This document shows positions 37,402-47,438 of a stretch of 64,000 nt of DNA, piece by piece (the stretch's first letter is position 1; each line of letters opens with the position of its first letter). The position numbers and the translations under genes are program-made. The notes under the pieces were generated by a model. The model had not been told where the DNA came from and did not search any database. It saw nothing but the letters and a program-made list of their open reading frames with translations. Origin of the DNA: Leptospira ellinghausenii (lineage in GTDB: Bacteria > Spirochaetota > Leptospiria > Leptospirales > Leptospiraceae); assembly GCF_003114815.1 (NCBI RefSeq), contig NZ_BFAZ01000002.1, positions 186,001 to 250,000 of the forward strand. Reading direction: 5' to 3'.

Positions 37402-38610
37402 ATGATACGTCCGATCGAAGAAGCAATCGAAGAAATCCGCCAAGGCAAAATGATCATCCTCGTCGACTCTGAAGACAGGGAAAATGAAGGAGATTTGGTC
37501 TGCGCCTCCCAATTTGCAGACAAAGACAAAATCAACTTTATGGCAACCCATGGACGGGGACTCATTTGTGTCCCAATGGAGAGAGAAAGGTTACAGAGCC
37601 TGGGTCTTGGCAAGATGGTCGACGATTTATCCCTCGGTGATAAACATGGAACGGCCTTTACTGTTTCTGTTGATGCCAAACAGGGAACAACAACAGGAAT
37701 CTCTGCACATGACAGAGCAAAAACAGTTGAAGTATTACTTGATCCAAAAACCAAACCTGATGATTTGATGCGCCCTGGACATTTATTTCCCTTACAGGCT
37801 GTGACCGGTGGTGTATTACGTAGAGCTGGTCATACAGAAGCTGCAGTCGACTTGTCTAAGTTAGCTGGTCTTTATCCAAGTGGTGTTATTTGTGAAATCA
37901 TGAATGATGATGGATCGATGGCAAGAATTCCCGATTTGGAAAAATTTGCCAAAACACATGGTCTGAATATTTATACCATTGAAGACCTCATTCGATACCG
38001 TCGTCATAAAGAAAAACTCATCCACTTAGAAGTGGAGGCAAATTTGCCTACTGAGTTTGGTGATTTTAAAATCAAAGCATATTCCACTCAGATTGATGAT
38101 AAAATTCATATGGCACTTGTGAAAGGTGAAATCAATCCTGATAAACCAGTGCTCGTAAGAGTGCATAGTGAGTGTTTGACAGGAGATATTTTTTCATCTC
38201 AACGTTGTGATTGTGGACCTCAACTTCATAATGCCCTACGTATGATTGAAAAAGAAGGAACTGGTGTCTTACTTTACATGAGACAAGAAGGTCGTGGGAT
38301 TGGAATCATCAATAAACTAAAGGCGTATTCCTTACAAGAAGGTGGCCTTGATACAGTAGAAGCCAATGAAAAATTAGGTTTTGCTCCTGACCTCAGGGAA
38401 TATGGAATTGGAGCACAAATCCTCCGAGACATCGGGGTAAAGCAGATGAAACTCATCACGAATAACCCTCGTAAGATTGTGGGACTGGAAGGATACAATT
38501 TGCACGTTACGGAAAGAGTTCCAATCGAAATTGATCCAGTTGAAGAAAATTCTCGTTACTTGCAGACAAAAAAGACCAAGTTAGGTCATTTACTCAACCT
38601 CCACGGTTGA
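37402..38610 (+). CDS. ribBA: Bifunctional DHBP synthase / GTP cyclohydrolase II
   Basis: The 402-residue protein joins both entry enzymes of riboflavin synthesis. The RibB half has [13 protein letters not shown] (about residues 22-34), [12 protein letters not shown] and [15 protein letters not shown]. The RibA half has [21 protein letters not shown] (zinc cysteines, about 253-273) and [15 protein letters not shown]. No FMN riboswitch is seen in the 97 bases before it. The promoter is probably at TATATA (about 37382), with GAGG nine bases from the ATG. A STAS gene diverges from it. Confidence 0.96.
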   Translation: MIRPIEEAIEEIRQGKMIILVDSEDRENEGDLVCASQFADKDKINFMATHGRGLICVPMERERLQSLGLGKMVDDLSLGDKHGTAFTVSVDAKQGTTTGISAHDRAKTVEVLLDPKTKPDDLMRPGHLFPLQAVTGGVLRRAGHTEAAVDLSKLAGLYPSGVICEIMNDDGSMARIPDLEKFAKTHGLNIYTIEDLIRYRRHKEKLIHLEVEANLPTEFGDFKIKAYSTQIDDKIHMALVKGEINPDKPVLVRVHSECLTGDIFSSQRCDCGPQLHNALRMIEKEGTGVLLYMRQEGRGIGIINKLKAYSLQEGGLDTVEANEKLGFAPDLREYGIGAQILRDIGVKQMKLITNNPRKIVGLEGYNLHVTERVPIEIDPVEENSRYLQTKKTKLGHLLNLHG

Positions 38611-38626
38611 ATTAGTCTTGTGATTC

Positions 38627-38670
38627 GTTAGGTTGGCTTGTCTCCTTTATGGGGAAAGCCTTGTCCTAAC
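38627..38670 (+). terminator. Possible terminator between ribBA and pdxH
   Basis: GTTAGG-TT-GGCTT pairs with AAGCC-TTGT-CCTAAC around a 16-base loop, followed rightward by a T-rich stretch. It overlaps the pdxH 3' end, so it could stop ribBA transcripts. The imperfect stem keeps this tentative. Confidence 0.35.
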
Positions 38671-39294
38671 CCAATTTTCCTTTTCTTTTGCAAATAAAAT
38701 CCGGTCGTGTAATCTCCCAACCCTTCCTTGCCAAAATTCTATTTTGGTAGGGGAGACAGAATAACCACCCCAAAACTCTGGCATCGGAATTTCCTTACCT
38801 TCCCATTCTTTGGAAAGTGAGGCAAACTTTTCTTCTAAAAATTCTCTAGAAGGGACCACCGAACTTTGGTTTGATGTATGTGCTCCAATTTGGGATTCTC
38901 TAGGGCGAATTTGAAAGTAGCCTTGCGATTCTTCTTTGGATATTTTCGTTGCAATCCCTTCAATTCGAACTTGTCGTTCTAGTTTTGGCCAAAAAAAATT
39001 TAATGCCACTCGATTGTTTTCGCTGATGTTTTTTCCTTTATACGAATGGTAGTTAGTGAAAAATTGAAATTCATTACGGATAAGTCCTTTGAGAAGTACA
39101 ATTCGTACGCTTGGTTGTCCATCTTTGTCTACCGTGGCTAGACTCATGGCATTTGGTTCAAGTTCTCCTTCTTCTTTTGCTTCCGAAAACCAGAGGGAAA
39201 AAAGTGCCAAAGGATCAGTTCCTGCCGTTTTTTCTGAAAGAACAGAACGTTTGTACGTTTGGCGCATATGTGCTAGGTCATTCATTGGTTCCAT
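38647..39294 (-). CDS. pdxH: Pyridoxamine 5'-phosphate oxidase
   Basis: The 215-residue flavoprotein makes pyridoxal phosphate from the pyridoxamine or pyridoxine form. Motifs: PNAMSLATVDKDGQPSVRIVLLKG (FMN site), FFTNYHSYKGKNISENNRVALNFFW, and a C-terminal FWQGRVGRLHDRILF. Three ATGs compete; the middle one has AAGGA eleven bases upstream and is used, while one three codons later would overlap the prepilin peptidase stop as ATGA. It is the last gene of a leftward three-gene unit whose first member is a PLP-dependent aminotransferase. Confidence 0.93.
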   Translation of the reverse strand: MEPMNDLAHMRQTYKRSVLSEKTAGTDPLALFSLWFSEAKEEGELEPNAMSLATVDKDGQPSVRIVLLKGLIRNEFQFFTNYHSYKGKNISENNRVALNFFWPKLERQVRIEGIATKISKEESQGYFQIRPRESQIGAHTSNQSSVVPSREFLEEKFASLSKEWEGKEIPMPEFWGGYSVSPTKIEFWQGRVGRLHDRILFAKEKENWVRTRLSP

Positions 39295-40136
39295 AAATCT
39301 GAAAATCCTTCCCATTCATAATTGTGCATGATGAGTTTGCATAAAAAAGTAAAAAAGAGTCCAATCGAAAAATAGAGTCCCATGGGAACTTTTGTTCCTT
39401 TGAGTGGTTCTCCTTTTTTTCGAAGTACCAAACTAAAAGTAACAGCAAGTAGATACGATGTATTCAGATACACCATCCAAAAGGGATTACCAGCAATAGC
39501 TGCAAAAACAGGTGAAAAGAGCACATCCCCAAGACCTGTCCCACCACGAAACACTAGATAGATGAGGAGATAAAAAACGAAAAAACCCAAGTACACATAC
39601 AAATGTTCTAAGCCAATGGATTCACCAAACAAAAGAGAATTGGATAAGAATCCAAAACCTAACAGGAAGGGAAGGTTCTCATAATCGAGGGATAATTTTT
39701 TTGCATCCGTCATCAAGGAAATCAGAAGGTGGCCAAATAAAAATAGGAGGCAAATCGTACCGATGAGGGAATCAGAAATAGAAAACACAACAACGGCAAT
39801 GATTCCAAATAAAAATTCAGATAATGGGTAGAGTTTGGGAACGTTTATCTGACAATGATCACATTTTCCTTTTGTTAAAAACCAACCAAGAATGGGAACC
39901 AAATAGAGTTTTGTTATGGGAGTTTTGCAGTGGGGACAGTGGCTTGGTTTTGTAAAAATTACTTGCCAACGTTTGAAACCATGGAATTCTTTTCTTCCTT
40001 TTTCATAACAGTAATATATGATCCGATCAGCCAGTGTGGTATAAAAACTGGCAAGTGCACCACCAAACAAAAACAAGAGGGTATATGTGGACAGGTTCCA
40101 AAGAAAAAACCAATTTGTAACTTCGAAAAAGTCCAC
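39282..40136 (-). CDS. Type IV prepilin peptidase (A24)
   Basis: The membrane aspartyl protease has an N-terminal zinc-type region CPHCKTPITKLYLVPILGW followed by KCDHC. Its catalytic aspartates lie in SLMTDAKKL and GTGLGDVLF. About eight helices are predicted. It should cleave and methylate prepilin-like signal peptides. A GTG start gives 284 residues beginning just before the first helix; an ATG 28 codons upstream would run 58 bases into the aminotransferase gene and add an unlikely polar extension. No ribosome site settles this. No pilus genes are visible nearby. Confidence 0.85.
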   Translation of the reverse strand: MDFFEVTNWFFLWNLSTYTLLFLFGGALASFYTTLADRIIYYCYEKGRKEFHGFKRWQVIFTKPSHCPHCKTPITKLYLVPILGWFLTKGKCDHCQINVPKLYPLSEFLFGIIAVVVFSISDSLIGTICLLFLFGHLLISLMTDAKKLSLDYENLPFLLGFGFLSNSLLFGESIGLEHLYVYLGFFVFYLLIYLVFRGGTGLGDVLFSPVFAAIAGNPFWMVYLNTSYLLAVTFSLVLRKKGEPLKGTKVPMGLYFSIGLFFTFLCKLIMHNYEWEGFSDLWNQ

Positions 40137-40162
40137 AGATGATACCGAATTCAGTAAAAGAA

Positions 40163-41260
40163 TTATGATTCTTTTGCCAATTCTTGTAAGGCCTTCATTC
40201 CCCGTTTGAGTGTTTCCCATTCGGTGGCAAAAGAAAGTCTGACAAAATTTTTGGATTCACAAAAGATAAACCCTGGAACAAGGATTAAGTTTTTTTTCAC
40301 GGCACGTTTGATGAATTCTTCATCTTCACAAGGAACTTGGAAAAAGGAATAAAAGGCTCCTCCCGATTTTTGGATGGGGTAGTGGTCTTTTAATGATTCA
40401 TACACAAAGTCACGTTTTTCTTTATAATCTTGGATGTAGGTAGTCATGTCTGTTTTTAATGCTTCGATTCCTGCCCACTGTGTGATGGAAGGGGCACAAA
40501 CGACGGTATACTGTTGTAAGGTGGTAAGTGCCCTTATCACTTTTTCTTCTGCAAGGATAGTGGCAAGCCGTAGGCCAGTCATATTATATGTTTTGGAAAA
40601 GCCAGTGAGGGTGATGGTTTTTTCATACTCACTTCCGACGGAGAAAAACTTACCATCATAATCGAAGAGTTCATAAATCTCATCGCTGATGAGATATGCA
40701 CCTGTGACTTCCGCTAAATTGGCAAGAGCACGGAGTTGTTCTTTGGATAATACCTTTCCTGTTGGGTTAGAGGGATTCGAAAAAATGATGAGTTTGAATT
40801 TTCGGTTTTTTAGGGCTTCTAAATCGTTTTGTGTGAAGTCCTCCGAAAGAGGGACAACCTTTCCTCCGTAAAATTTAAGCATAGCAGGATACATTAAAAA
40901 ATAAGGAGAGATTACTAGGCACTCATCGCCTTCGTTCACAAGGGCATTGAATAATAAAAAGAGCGCCGAAGAAATCCCCGAAGTCACAAGGATTCTGTCC
41001 TCATGGGCATACTTCATATGGTTTTGGGTTCTATATTTTTCGGCCATGGCCGTTTTTAATTCTGGAATCCCAGCTGTGAGAGTGTAAGATGTTTTTCCTT
41101 CAATAGCGGCTTTGTTCATCGCTTCAATGATGTTAGGTGGGCAAGGAAAGTGAGGTTGCCCGATACTCAAATTGATCGGGTTTTGGATGCTCCTTGCAAG
41201 TTCGAAGGCTTTTCGGATGGGGGAGGAGTCGATCCCATTCATTCTATTGGCAAATTCCAT
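40163..41260 (-). CDS. PLP-dependent aminotransferase, class I/II
   Basis: The 365-residue fold-type I aminotransferase has NLSIGQPHFPCPPNI near the start, SNPSNPTGKVLSKEQL, YLISDEIYELFDYDG (Asp and Tyr that contact PLP) and the Schiff-base lysine in GFSKTYNMTGLRLA. The overall pattern is aspartate/aromatic aminotransferase-like; the substrate cannot be fixed. The ATG at MEFANRMNGI is used; a TTG 12 codons upstream has no better ribosome site. It leads a unit with prepilin peptidase and pdxH, the latter making its cofactor. Confidence 0.87.
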   Translation of the reverse strand: MEFANRMNGIDSSPIRKAFELARSIQNPINLSIGQPHFPCPPNIIEAMNKAAIEGKTSYTLTAGIPELKTAMAEKYRTQNHMKYAHEDRILVTSGISSALFLLFNALVNEGDECLVISPYFLMYPAMLKFYGGKVVPLSEDFTQNDLEALKNRKFKLIIFSNPSNPTGKVLSKEQLRALANLAEVTGAYLISDEIYELFDYDGKFFSVGSEYEKTITLTGFSKTYNMTGLRLATILAEEKVIRALTTLQQYTVVCAPSITQWAGIEALKTDMTTYIQDYKEKRDFVYESLKDHYPIQKSGGAFYSFFQVPCEDEEFIKRAVKKNLILVPGFIFCESKNFVRLSFATEWETLKRGMKALQELAKES

Positions 41261-41341
41261 GGAATCATCATGGTTTTTTGGGGATGTACGGGTCAATAGA
41301 ATTTGGTTTACACCCTGGAATTGAGTAGAAATCTGAAGGAT

Positions 41342-44300
41342 ATGGAATTTGTAACCATCGCCGATGTGAAAGTGCCGGTTCTACCGCACTCCGAAAAATT
41401 TCCCGTTTTCCCTTCTAGCCTAGTTGAAACTGACTCGGTGAAACAAACCTTACAAAAAATCCTTTACCCCATGCTCGAAAGAATGCCGGTCCTCCTCGTC
41501 GGAGATGCTGGGGTTGGAAAAAACGCTTTAATCTATTATATCAATTCCCTTAGGAAACAACCAACACTTCGGTTCAGTTTTAATGAGGACACACTCCCTG
41601 AAGATTTGATTGGTTCGTATCGTATCCTTCTCGATGGGAAGGGTTTTACTTGGTCAAACGGTCCATTGACGAATGCACTTTCCGAGGGTTTAAGTTTTGT
41701 GGCCGATGAGATGAACCTATGTGCACCTAACATCATCAAACGATTTTCCTCAGTTTATGAATCCAATTACCTTGACTTACTCGAAGGCAGTGGGGAACGA
41801 GTCAAAGGCAAAACGGGTTTTTGGTTTATTGGAACGCAAAACCCTAGTGAAGGGTTTGAAGGCCGTAAACCCTTACCGTTTGATATCACCAAACACTTTG
41901 CAGTGGTGTATGTGGATCCGTATACTCCCGATGAGATGTTTTTTATTTTAAAAAAACTATATCCCATGTTATCGGAAGAGGTTTTAAAACAAATCATCCG
42001 CATCAGTATCGAATCGGAAAAACGAATTAAGTCGGGTGAAGTTGGAAAAGGTGATTTAGAAAAATACCATTTTAATTTACGAACCTTACAAAAGTATTGT
42101 AACCGCTTAGTGTTATTTGGTGCAAAAGACAAAACGGTTTCTGTTCGCGAAGCCTTATATCTATTTGAAGAACCGTTTCGCAAAAAAGAAGACCGTGACA
42201 AACAAAGAGAACTCATTGAATCGGAGTTTGGTGGTGCTGTAAAACTCGTTCCTACCAAAGGGTATGTTCAGGGATCTACCATCTTCTGGAATGACAAAGA
42301 AATCAAAACTTGGGAAGAATCAAAAACGATCTCCCTACTTTCCAAATACCCAACTCCAGAACCCATCCTTCATTTCCTTGACCAAGTGTTTACTGCCATA
42401 CAAGCAAAAGAAAATATCCTCATTGAATACAGGGAAGACCAAGACCCACAAGAATTTTTACCTTTGTTTACAGAACTCACAGGCATCCAAATTGAATCTG
42501 TGATGTTATCCAAAGGGATGCATACGTCCGATGTGGTGGGTGCCTTAAAACCAACAGAAGAAGGAAATATTGAAAGTGTCACTTGGGTTGACGGACCGCT
42601 AACGCGGGCTATCCGAAAGGGTCATATCATCCTCATCTCTGGTTTAGAATCGGCTGGTGCTGAACTTGTGGAAAAAATGAATATGTTAACGGATGATGCA
42701 AGGTCTCTCACTCTGCCACCTGAGTCTGGAGAATACCTTCCTGTCAAACTGACAGAAACCTCTGTGGTTTTTGGGATGAAGTCCTTTCGTGCTTCTAAGT
42801 CTGTGACAACGATCTCTCGTGCCTTCCGTAACCGTTTTACACCGATTTTATTTCCTGAGCTGGAAGATGCAAAAGTCTTAGAAGAAATTTTGGAATTCTT
42901 TTTACCAGAAGGGGTGTTACCTAGATCCCTTGCTCGATTTCACCTCAAAGCAAAGGAACTTTCGGAAAAACGTACCATTGGTTCAGCAAACCTTATGCCT
43001 TACCGATTTGGGATCGCAAACCTTCTCAAGTGGAAAAACCATATCTATCGTTACAACCAAACAGATGTAAAAGACATTGCCATTCGAGGTGGAAAAATTT
43101 ATTACACCAATCAAATTGCGGACCCGAAAGAACGAAAGGAATTAGAACGCCTGTTAGAGGGATTTCTATCTGGTGTGGAAGTGGTCTCAACACTTTTCGA
43201 GGAAATCGAAGAGAAAAAAAAAACATTTACCGTTGAATCAGGATTAAATCGAAAAAATTGGTGGGATCCTGAACTACACAAACGGGATCCACTCACGGGA
43301 GTTGCCAAAAAATTAAATTCTGGTGAAGAAACCAAACGCGGAATTGAAATCAATACCCCCGAAACGGGTGGTGGTACAAAAGAAGGACCTGATGCTTGGT
43401 ATGGCCAAGACACACAAGGAAACCAAGGCCAAGGAGAACCACAAGGTGGAGGTGGAGCTTGGGGTTACCGCACGGAAGAACTCTATAAACAATTCTTAAA
43501 AAAACGCCGTCTGCTTTGGGACTACTCGATCATGGTGGGTCTCGAAGAATTTAAGTCAGTGTTTGGAAAAGAACTCGAAGAAGTCGAACTCAACTTAGAA
43601 CAACTCTTTGATCCAGAAATTGACATTCATCGTATGTACAAAAACGAAGGGTCACGAGTGGATGCAAGGAAGTACATCTCTTACAAAAGTGGAAGGGGTG
43701 ATACTAAAATCTTCGATAAAACCACCATTGAAAAAAATGATGAAAAACTCAAAGGAGTAGAGGTCACCTTCCTTGTTTCCAAGTGCCGAAGGATCTTTAA
43801 CTTTGAGTATTCGATTGCGATGTTATCGGCCCTACTTGTGAGTTTGCATATCCTAAATGAACATGATATCAAAACAAGTGTTCATACTTTTTGTGATATC
43901 AAAAACTCAAAAGACACCGTGGATATTTTTAACCTCAAATCCGCAGAAGAAGACTATACTCCTGAGAAGGAAGAAGAAGTATTCAGTGCCCTTTGTAAAA
44001 ATTGGCAAGGTGATAGCATTCCTGAATTCCAAGTCCTTTCCAATTGTGAGCGTTACTTTTCACCAGATGCCCAAACCAAAATCATTGTGATCCTTTCTGA
44101 CTTTCGGGGGCAAAGAGCAAAGACCTACATTGAGGACGAACTGGCTTCTTTTGATACGAGAAAAATGAAAGAAGCTGTACTGAAAAACGAAGAGAAAAAT
44201 TATGTATTTTTAGGGGTAGGACTTGGTTCACGTTACATTGCAGAACATGTGTTCCACGACTCGCTTCAGATCACGGCTGACAATTTTTATTCGATGCCAA

Positions 44301-44359
44301 ATCTCATTGGGGCAGAAATTGCAAGGCTAGTCCAAATCCACCATTCTTTAAGACAATAA
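41342..44359 (+). CDS. Tandem AAA+ (midasin/MoxR-like) protein with C-terminal VWA-like domain
   Basis: The 1005-residue protein has three parts. AAA1 (about residues 40-300) has Walker A GDAGVGKN (54-61), Walker B VADEMN with Asp122-Glu123, and sensor Asn167. Where the arginine finger would be it reads KHF. AAA2 (about 340-600) has no P-loop and a ruined Walker B (ILISGLES), but keeps RNRF (496-499), which could act on AAA1. A Gly/Gln-rich linker (about 665-705) leads to a VWA-like domain (about 795-1005). Its metal site is degenerate: LVSKCRR replaces LVDxSxS, while ILSDFRG keeps an Asp. Bacterial MoxR and VWA usually sit in separate genes. ATG is chosen over TTG 13 codons upstream. Confidence 0.8.
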   Translation: MEFVTIADVKVPVLPHSEKFPVFPSSLVETDSVKQTLQKILYPMLERMPVLLVGDAGVGKNALIYYINSLRKQPTLRFSFNEDTLPEDLIGSYRILLDGKGFTWSNGPLTNALSEGLSFVADEMNLCAPNIIKRFSSVYESNYLDLLEGSGERVKGKTGFWFIGTQNPSEGFEGRKPLPFDITKHFAVVYVDPYTPDEMFFILKKLYPMLSEEVLKQIIRISIESEKRIKSGEVGKGDLEKYHFNLRTLQKYCNRLVLFGAKDKTVSVREALYLFEEPFRKKEDRDKQRELIESEFGGAVKLVPTKGYVQGSTIFWNDKEIKTWEESKTISLLSKYPTPEPILHFLDQVFTAIQAKENILIEYREDQDPQEFLPLFTELTGIQIESVMLSKGMHTSDVVGALKPTEEGNIESVTWVDGPLTRAIRKGHIILISGLESAGAELVEKMNMLTDDARSLTLPPESGEYLPVKLTETSVVFGMKSFRASKSVTTISRAFRNRFTPILFPELEDAKVLEEILEFFLPEGVLPRSLARFHLKAKELSEKRTIGSANLMPYRFGIANLLKWKNHIYRYNQTDVKDIAIRGGKIYYTNQIADPKERKELERLLEGFLSGVEVVSTLFEEIEEKKKTFTVESGLNRKNWWDPELHKRDPLTGVAKKLNSGEETKRGIEINTPETGGGTKEGPDAWYGQDTQGNQGQGEPQGGGGAWGYRTEELYKQFLKKRRLLWDYSIMVGLEEFKSVFGKELEEVELNLEQLFDPEIDIHRMYKNEGSRVDARKYISYKSGRGDTKIFDKTTIEKNDEKLKGVEVTFLVSKCRRIFNFEYSIAMLSALLVSLHILNEHDIKTSVHTFCDIKNSKDTVDIFNLKSAEEDYTPEKEEEVFSALCKNWQGDSIPEFQVLSNCERYFSPDAQTKIIVILSDFRGQRAKTYIEDELASFDTRKMKEAVLKNEEKNYVFLGVGLGSRYIAEHVFHDSLQITADNFYSMPNLIGAEIARLVQIHHSLRQ

Positions 44360-44364
44360 TCCAT

Positions 44365-44853
44365 ATGGGCAAAACCAAAAAAGACGATAAACCACGCGGA
44401 ACCGATCCTTTAATCAACAAAAAGGCAAAGTTCAATTTCGAACTCTTAGATTCGTTCGAAGCTGGTGTTGTACTCACAGGATCAGAGGTAAAATCTCTTA
44501 GAGAAAAAAAGGGAAATCTTACCGATTGTTTTGCCAAGGTAAGGAATGGGGAAGTATTCTTAGAAAACTTTCAAATTCCCCCCTACAAGAACGGGGGTTA
44601 TGCGAACCACCCTGAGATTCGCCCACGAAAACTCCTCCTCAAAGCAAAAGAAATTGAAAAGATAGACCGTTCCATGAAAGAGAAGGGGCTTGTGCTTGTT
44701 GCCACACGTTGTTTCTTTAAGAACAACCGTTTGGTGAAGATTGACGTCGCTTTAGCCAAACCTAAAAAACTTTACGACAAACGTGACGATATCCAAAAAA
44801 AGGAAGCCAAAATCGATATGGAAAGAGCTATGAAGGAACATTTACGCAAATGA
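44365..44853 (+). CDS. smpB: SsrA-binding protein SmpB
   Basis: The 162-residue protein binds tmRNA and carries it to stalled ribosomes. SmpB features: [35 protein letters not shown] (about residues 18-52), a [24 protein letters not shown] tract and a basic C-terminal helix. It starts six bases after the AAA-VWA gene, and its stop overlaps the der start as ATGA. The tmRNA gene is not in the window. Confidence 0.96.
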   Translation: MGKTKKDDKPRGTDPLINKKAKFNFELLDSFEAGVVLTGSEVKSLREKKGNLTDCFAKVRNGEVFLENFQIPPYKNGGYANHPEIRPRKLLLKAKEIEKIDRSMKEKGLVLVATRCFFKNNRLVKIDVALAKPKKLYDKRDDIQKKEAKIDMERAMKEHLRK

Positions 44854-46202
44854 AGGGACTCCCCGTTGTTACCATTGTTGGTAGACAAAATGTGGGAAAA
44901 TCCACATTATTTAATGCCATTCTCCGAGCACAGAGTGCCATCACAGAAAACACAGCGGGTGTCACACGTGACGTATTGCAAAAAACTGTCGAACGTTCTG
45001 AGTTTAAAATTCCATTCACTTTGTCTGACACACCAGGACTTGACATCGAAAACATCGATGAAATCTCCAAAGAAATCATTGAGATTGCCTTTGAACATTT
45101 ACGCAATTCGGATCTCATTTTGCATGTGATTGATCACAAAGACTTACGGAAGTATGATTACAAACTGATTGATCTCTTCAAAAAAGATGAAGTTCTTAAA
45201 GAAAAAACTGTAATGACCCTTATCAACAAGGTGGATACAGAACAAGACGAATATGATCTGGAACCTTTTTACAAACTGGGATTAAACGAACTGCTTCCGA
45301 TCTCCGCGCTTGGGAGACGCAATTTTGATCTACTCTACCAAAAAATTAATTTTTTTCTCCCAGATAAAATCAAAACCCAAGAAGACCCGTATTGCAAAAT
45401 TGCCATCATCGGTAAACCTAACTCTGGTAAGTCGTCACTTCTCAATACCTTTCTCGGTTACAAACGAGCGGTTGTGAGTGATGTCCCTGGTACAACACGG
45501 GATTCGGTATCGGATCAGTTTTACTTCCAAAACCACAAATTGGAAATCATCGATACAGCAGGGATCCGAAGGAAATCCAAAACTGGGGAAAGTTTGGAAT
45601 TTTATTCTTACAAACGAACCTTACATAGTTTAGGAGAAGCAGATGTAGTTGTTCTTCTTGTCGATGCCATGAAAGGCCTTGGAGAATTTGACAAAAAAAT
45701 CTTTGGGGAAATCCAAGAACTCGGAAAACCCATGATCGTTGCAGTGAACAAATGGGATTTAGTTCCTGAAAAAGAATCAAATTCCTGGAAACACTACAAA
45801 GACCGAATGGAAGGAAAACTTTCGATTCTCAAGGAACGCCCGCTCCTCTCACTTTCAGCAAAAGAAAAACTTCGAACCCACAAACTCCTCGAAGAGGTGG
45901 TTTCTCTCTTTGAAAAGTCCCAAAAAAAGCTAACAACCCGCCAATTAAATGACTGGTTAAGCAAGTGGGGGGGAAAAAATAAGGTACAGAAGGCATCGAA
46001 CCGACCTCCGAAGGTGTATTACGCCACCCAGGTCTCGCAGATCCCTTTTAAAATATTGTTCTTCGTGAATGATACAAAACTCTTTCCCTCAAATATTTTG
46101 AGTTTTTACCGAAAGAGTATTGTAAAGGAATTTGGACTCGACGGCCTTGCGGTTGAGATCGAACTCCGGAACAGAAACGAAGGAAAGGAGGGCAGGGAAT
46201 GA
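44850..46202 (+). CDS. der: GTPase Der (EngA)
   Basis: The 450-residue protein has two GTPase domains in a row, with P-loops GRQNVGKS (about residue 10) and GKPNSGKSS (about 188). These are paired with DTPG and DTAG switch motifs, and the protein ends in a KH-like domain. Der is needed for maturation of the 50S subunit. The second N-K-x-D motif reads NKWD and the first NKVD, both intact. The start and stop overlap smpB and plsY, so the three are translated as a block. Confidence 0.96.
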   Translation: MKGLPVVTIVGRQNVGKSTLFNAILRAQSAITENTAGVTRDVLQKTVERSEFKIPFTLSDTPGLDIENIDEISKEIIEIAFEHLRNSDLILHVIDHKDLRKYDYKLIDLFKKDEVLKEKTVMTLINKVDTEQDEYDLEPFYKLGLNELLPISALGRRNFDLLYQKINFFLPDKIKTQEDPYCKIAIIGKPNSGKSSLLNTFLGYKRAVVSDVPGTTRDSVSDQFYFQNHKLEIIDTAGIRRKSKTGESLEFYSYKRTLHSLGEADVVVLLVDAMKGLGEFDKKIFGEIQELGKPMIVAVNKWDLVPEKESNSWKHYKDRMEGKLSILKERPLLSLSAKEKLRTHKLLEEVVSLFEKSQKKLTTRQLNDWLSKWGGKNKVQKASNRPPKVYYATQVSQIPFKILFFVNDTKLFPSNILSFYRKSIVKEFGLDGLAVEIELRNRNEGKEGRE

Positions 46203-46819
46203 TTCTTGCCGCGATCCTATTCAGTTACCTTTTTGGTGGCATTCCGGTGGGGTTTATCCTCGCTAAACAAGTGCGAGGGATTGATATCCGTGAGCACGGC
46301 AGCCGTAATATCGGTGCCACAAATGTAGGCCGAGTGATTGGTTGGAAGTATGGTTTTTTAGCCCTTCTCCTCGATGCCCTAAAAGGTGCCATCCCCGTCA
46401 TCTCTGCCTCTTACATTGATTCCCCTTATTCCCTCACAACAACGGAAATCCTACTAGGGTCTGTTGCCATCCTGGGACACACCTTCACACCATTTCTCCA
46501 CTTTCGAGGTGGGAAGGGTGTCGCAACGGCTCTTGGGGTTTATATGACGTTAGTCCCCATTGTAACACTCTGTGCTCTTCTGATCTTTTTTATCGTATAT
46601 AAAATCTCTGGATTTGTTTCCCTTGGCTCCATCCTTGCGACACTTTCCATGCCACTTTGGTACTTTGGTTCTTCCATAGTATTACCCAGTGCCGACTACC
46701 AACCGATCATCTTTTTTGTGTTAGTTGCTACTTTTTTTCTCATCACTTATTCCCATCGGGAAAATATCAAACGTCTCGTTTCCGGAAAGGAACTGAGAGC
46801 TTCGCAAGATGCAAAATGA
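46199..46819 (+). CDS. plsY: Acyl-phosphate:glycerol-3-phosphate acyltransferase PlsY
   Basis: The 206-residue membrane enzyme performs the first acylation of glycerol phosphate in phospholipid synthesis. The three conserved regions are visible: SYLFGGIPVGFI with HGSRNIGATNVGRVIG, LGHTFTPFLHFRGGKGVATALG, and a late SHRENIKRL. It overlaps der (ATGA) and the following gene by 11 bases. Confidence 0.95.
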   Translation: MILAAILFSYLFGGIPVGFILAKQVRGIDIREHGSRNIGATNVGRVIGWKYGFLALLLDALKGAIPVISASYIDSPYSLTTTEILLGSVAILGHTFTPFLHFRGGKGVATALGVYMTLVPIVTLCALLIFFIVYKISGFVSLGSILATLSMPLWYFGSSIVLPSADYQPIIFFVLVATFFLITYSHRENIKRLVSGKELRASQDAK

Positions 46820-47438
46820 AAGGGAATCCACACTCTCGCAGAAAGAAAAACTCTTTCTCATCACCAAATTTGTAGAAGACCACCCGGAAGCGGAAATCCA
46901 AGACTTCTACAAATGGTTGTATTATGGTGAGTTTGGAATGGAAGAGTCCACTCTTCTTATGACAGGAAAACTTTCCATCCCGGAACTCCACTTAGTCCTT
47001 AGCGAAATTAAAAAAGAAGAAGAAAGGAATGTAGAATCGGAATTTGTTTGGGAACCAGTTGGTCTTGCCGCTAGGTATGTAAAAGTATACCTCACAAAAT
47101 ACTACCATATGGATTGCCCCGTCAAACGGATTGTGAATTTACTCGAACGTTCTCCTGCCTTTCGTGGGGCTCGGATGAGTTTTAAACTGGATTGGAATTT
47201 ATTAAAAGAAACAGTTCTGGAACTTCGCCCGGAACTCACTCGGCGTGATTTTATTAATTTTGAAGAGCGTATCAATTTCCACCAATTGCCAGCACTGCCA
47301 CATACGGATGGTTATGTGGAGAAAAATCCTTTTGCCTACCGTGTGGTCTCCCAAAAATTATTTTTCGATTATTTTCCTGAGTTTGAAGACAATGCTGTTT
47401 TTCATCCCTTTTCTGGAAACGAATCCATCATCGGATAA
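46809..47438 (+). CDS. Conserved-looking soluble protein of unknown function
   Basis: This 209-residue protein, coupled to plsY by an 11-base overlap, has no signal peptide or membrane helix. It begins with a charged helical region (about residues 10-75, with KFVEDHPEAEIQDFYKWLYYGEFGM). Aromatic-rich segments follow, such as ARYVKVYLTKYYHMDCPVKRIVNLLERSPAFRGARMSF (about 88-125). No known motif is recognised. The last 37 bases overlap the end of the opposite-strand DUF115 gene. Being in the smpB-der-plsY unit it may be housekeeping, but the function is unknown. Confidence 0.72.
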   Translation: MQNERESTLSQKEKLFLITKFVEDHPEAEIQDFYKWLYYGEFGMEESTLLMTGKLSIPELHLVLSEIKKEEERNVESEFVWEPVGLAARYVKVYLTKYYHMDCPVKRIVNLLERSPAFRGARMSFKLDWNLLKETVLELRPELTRRDFINFEERINFHQLPALPHTDGYVEKNPFAYRVVSQKLFFDYFPEFEDNAVFHPFSGNESIIG

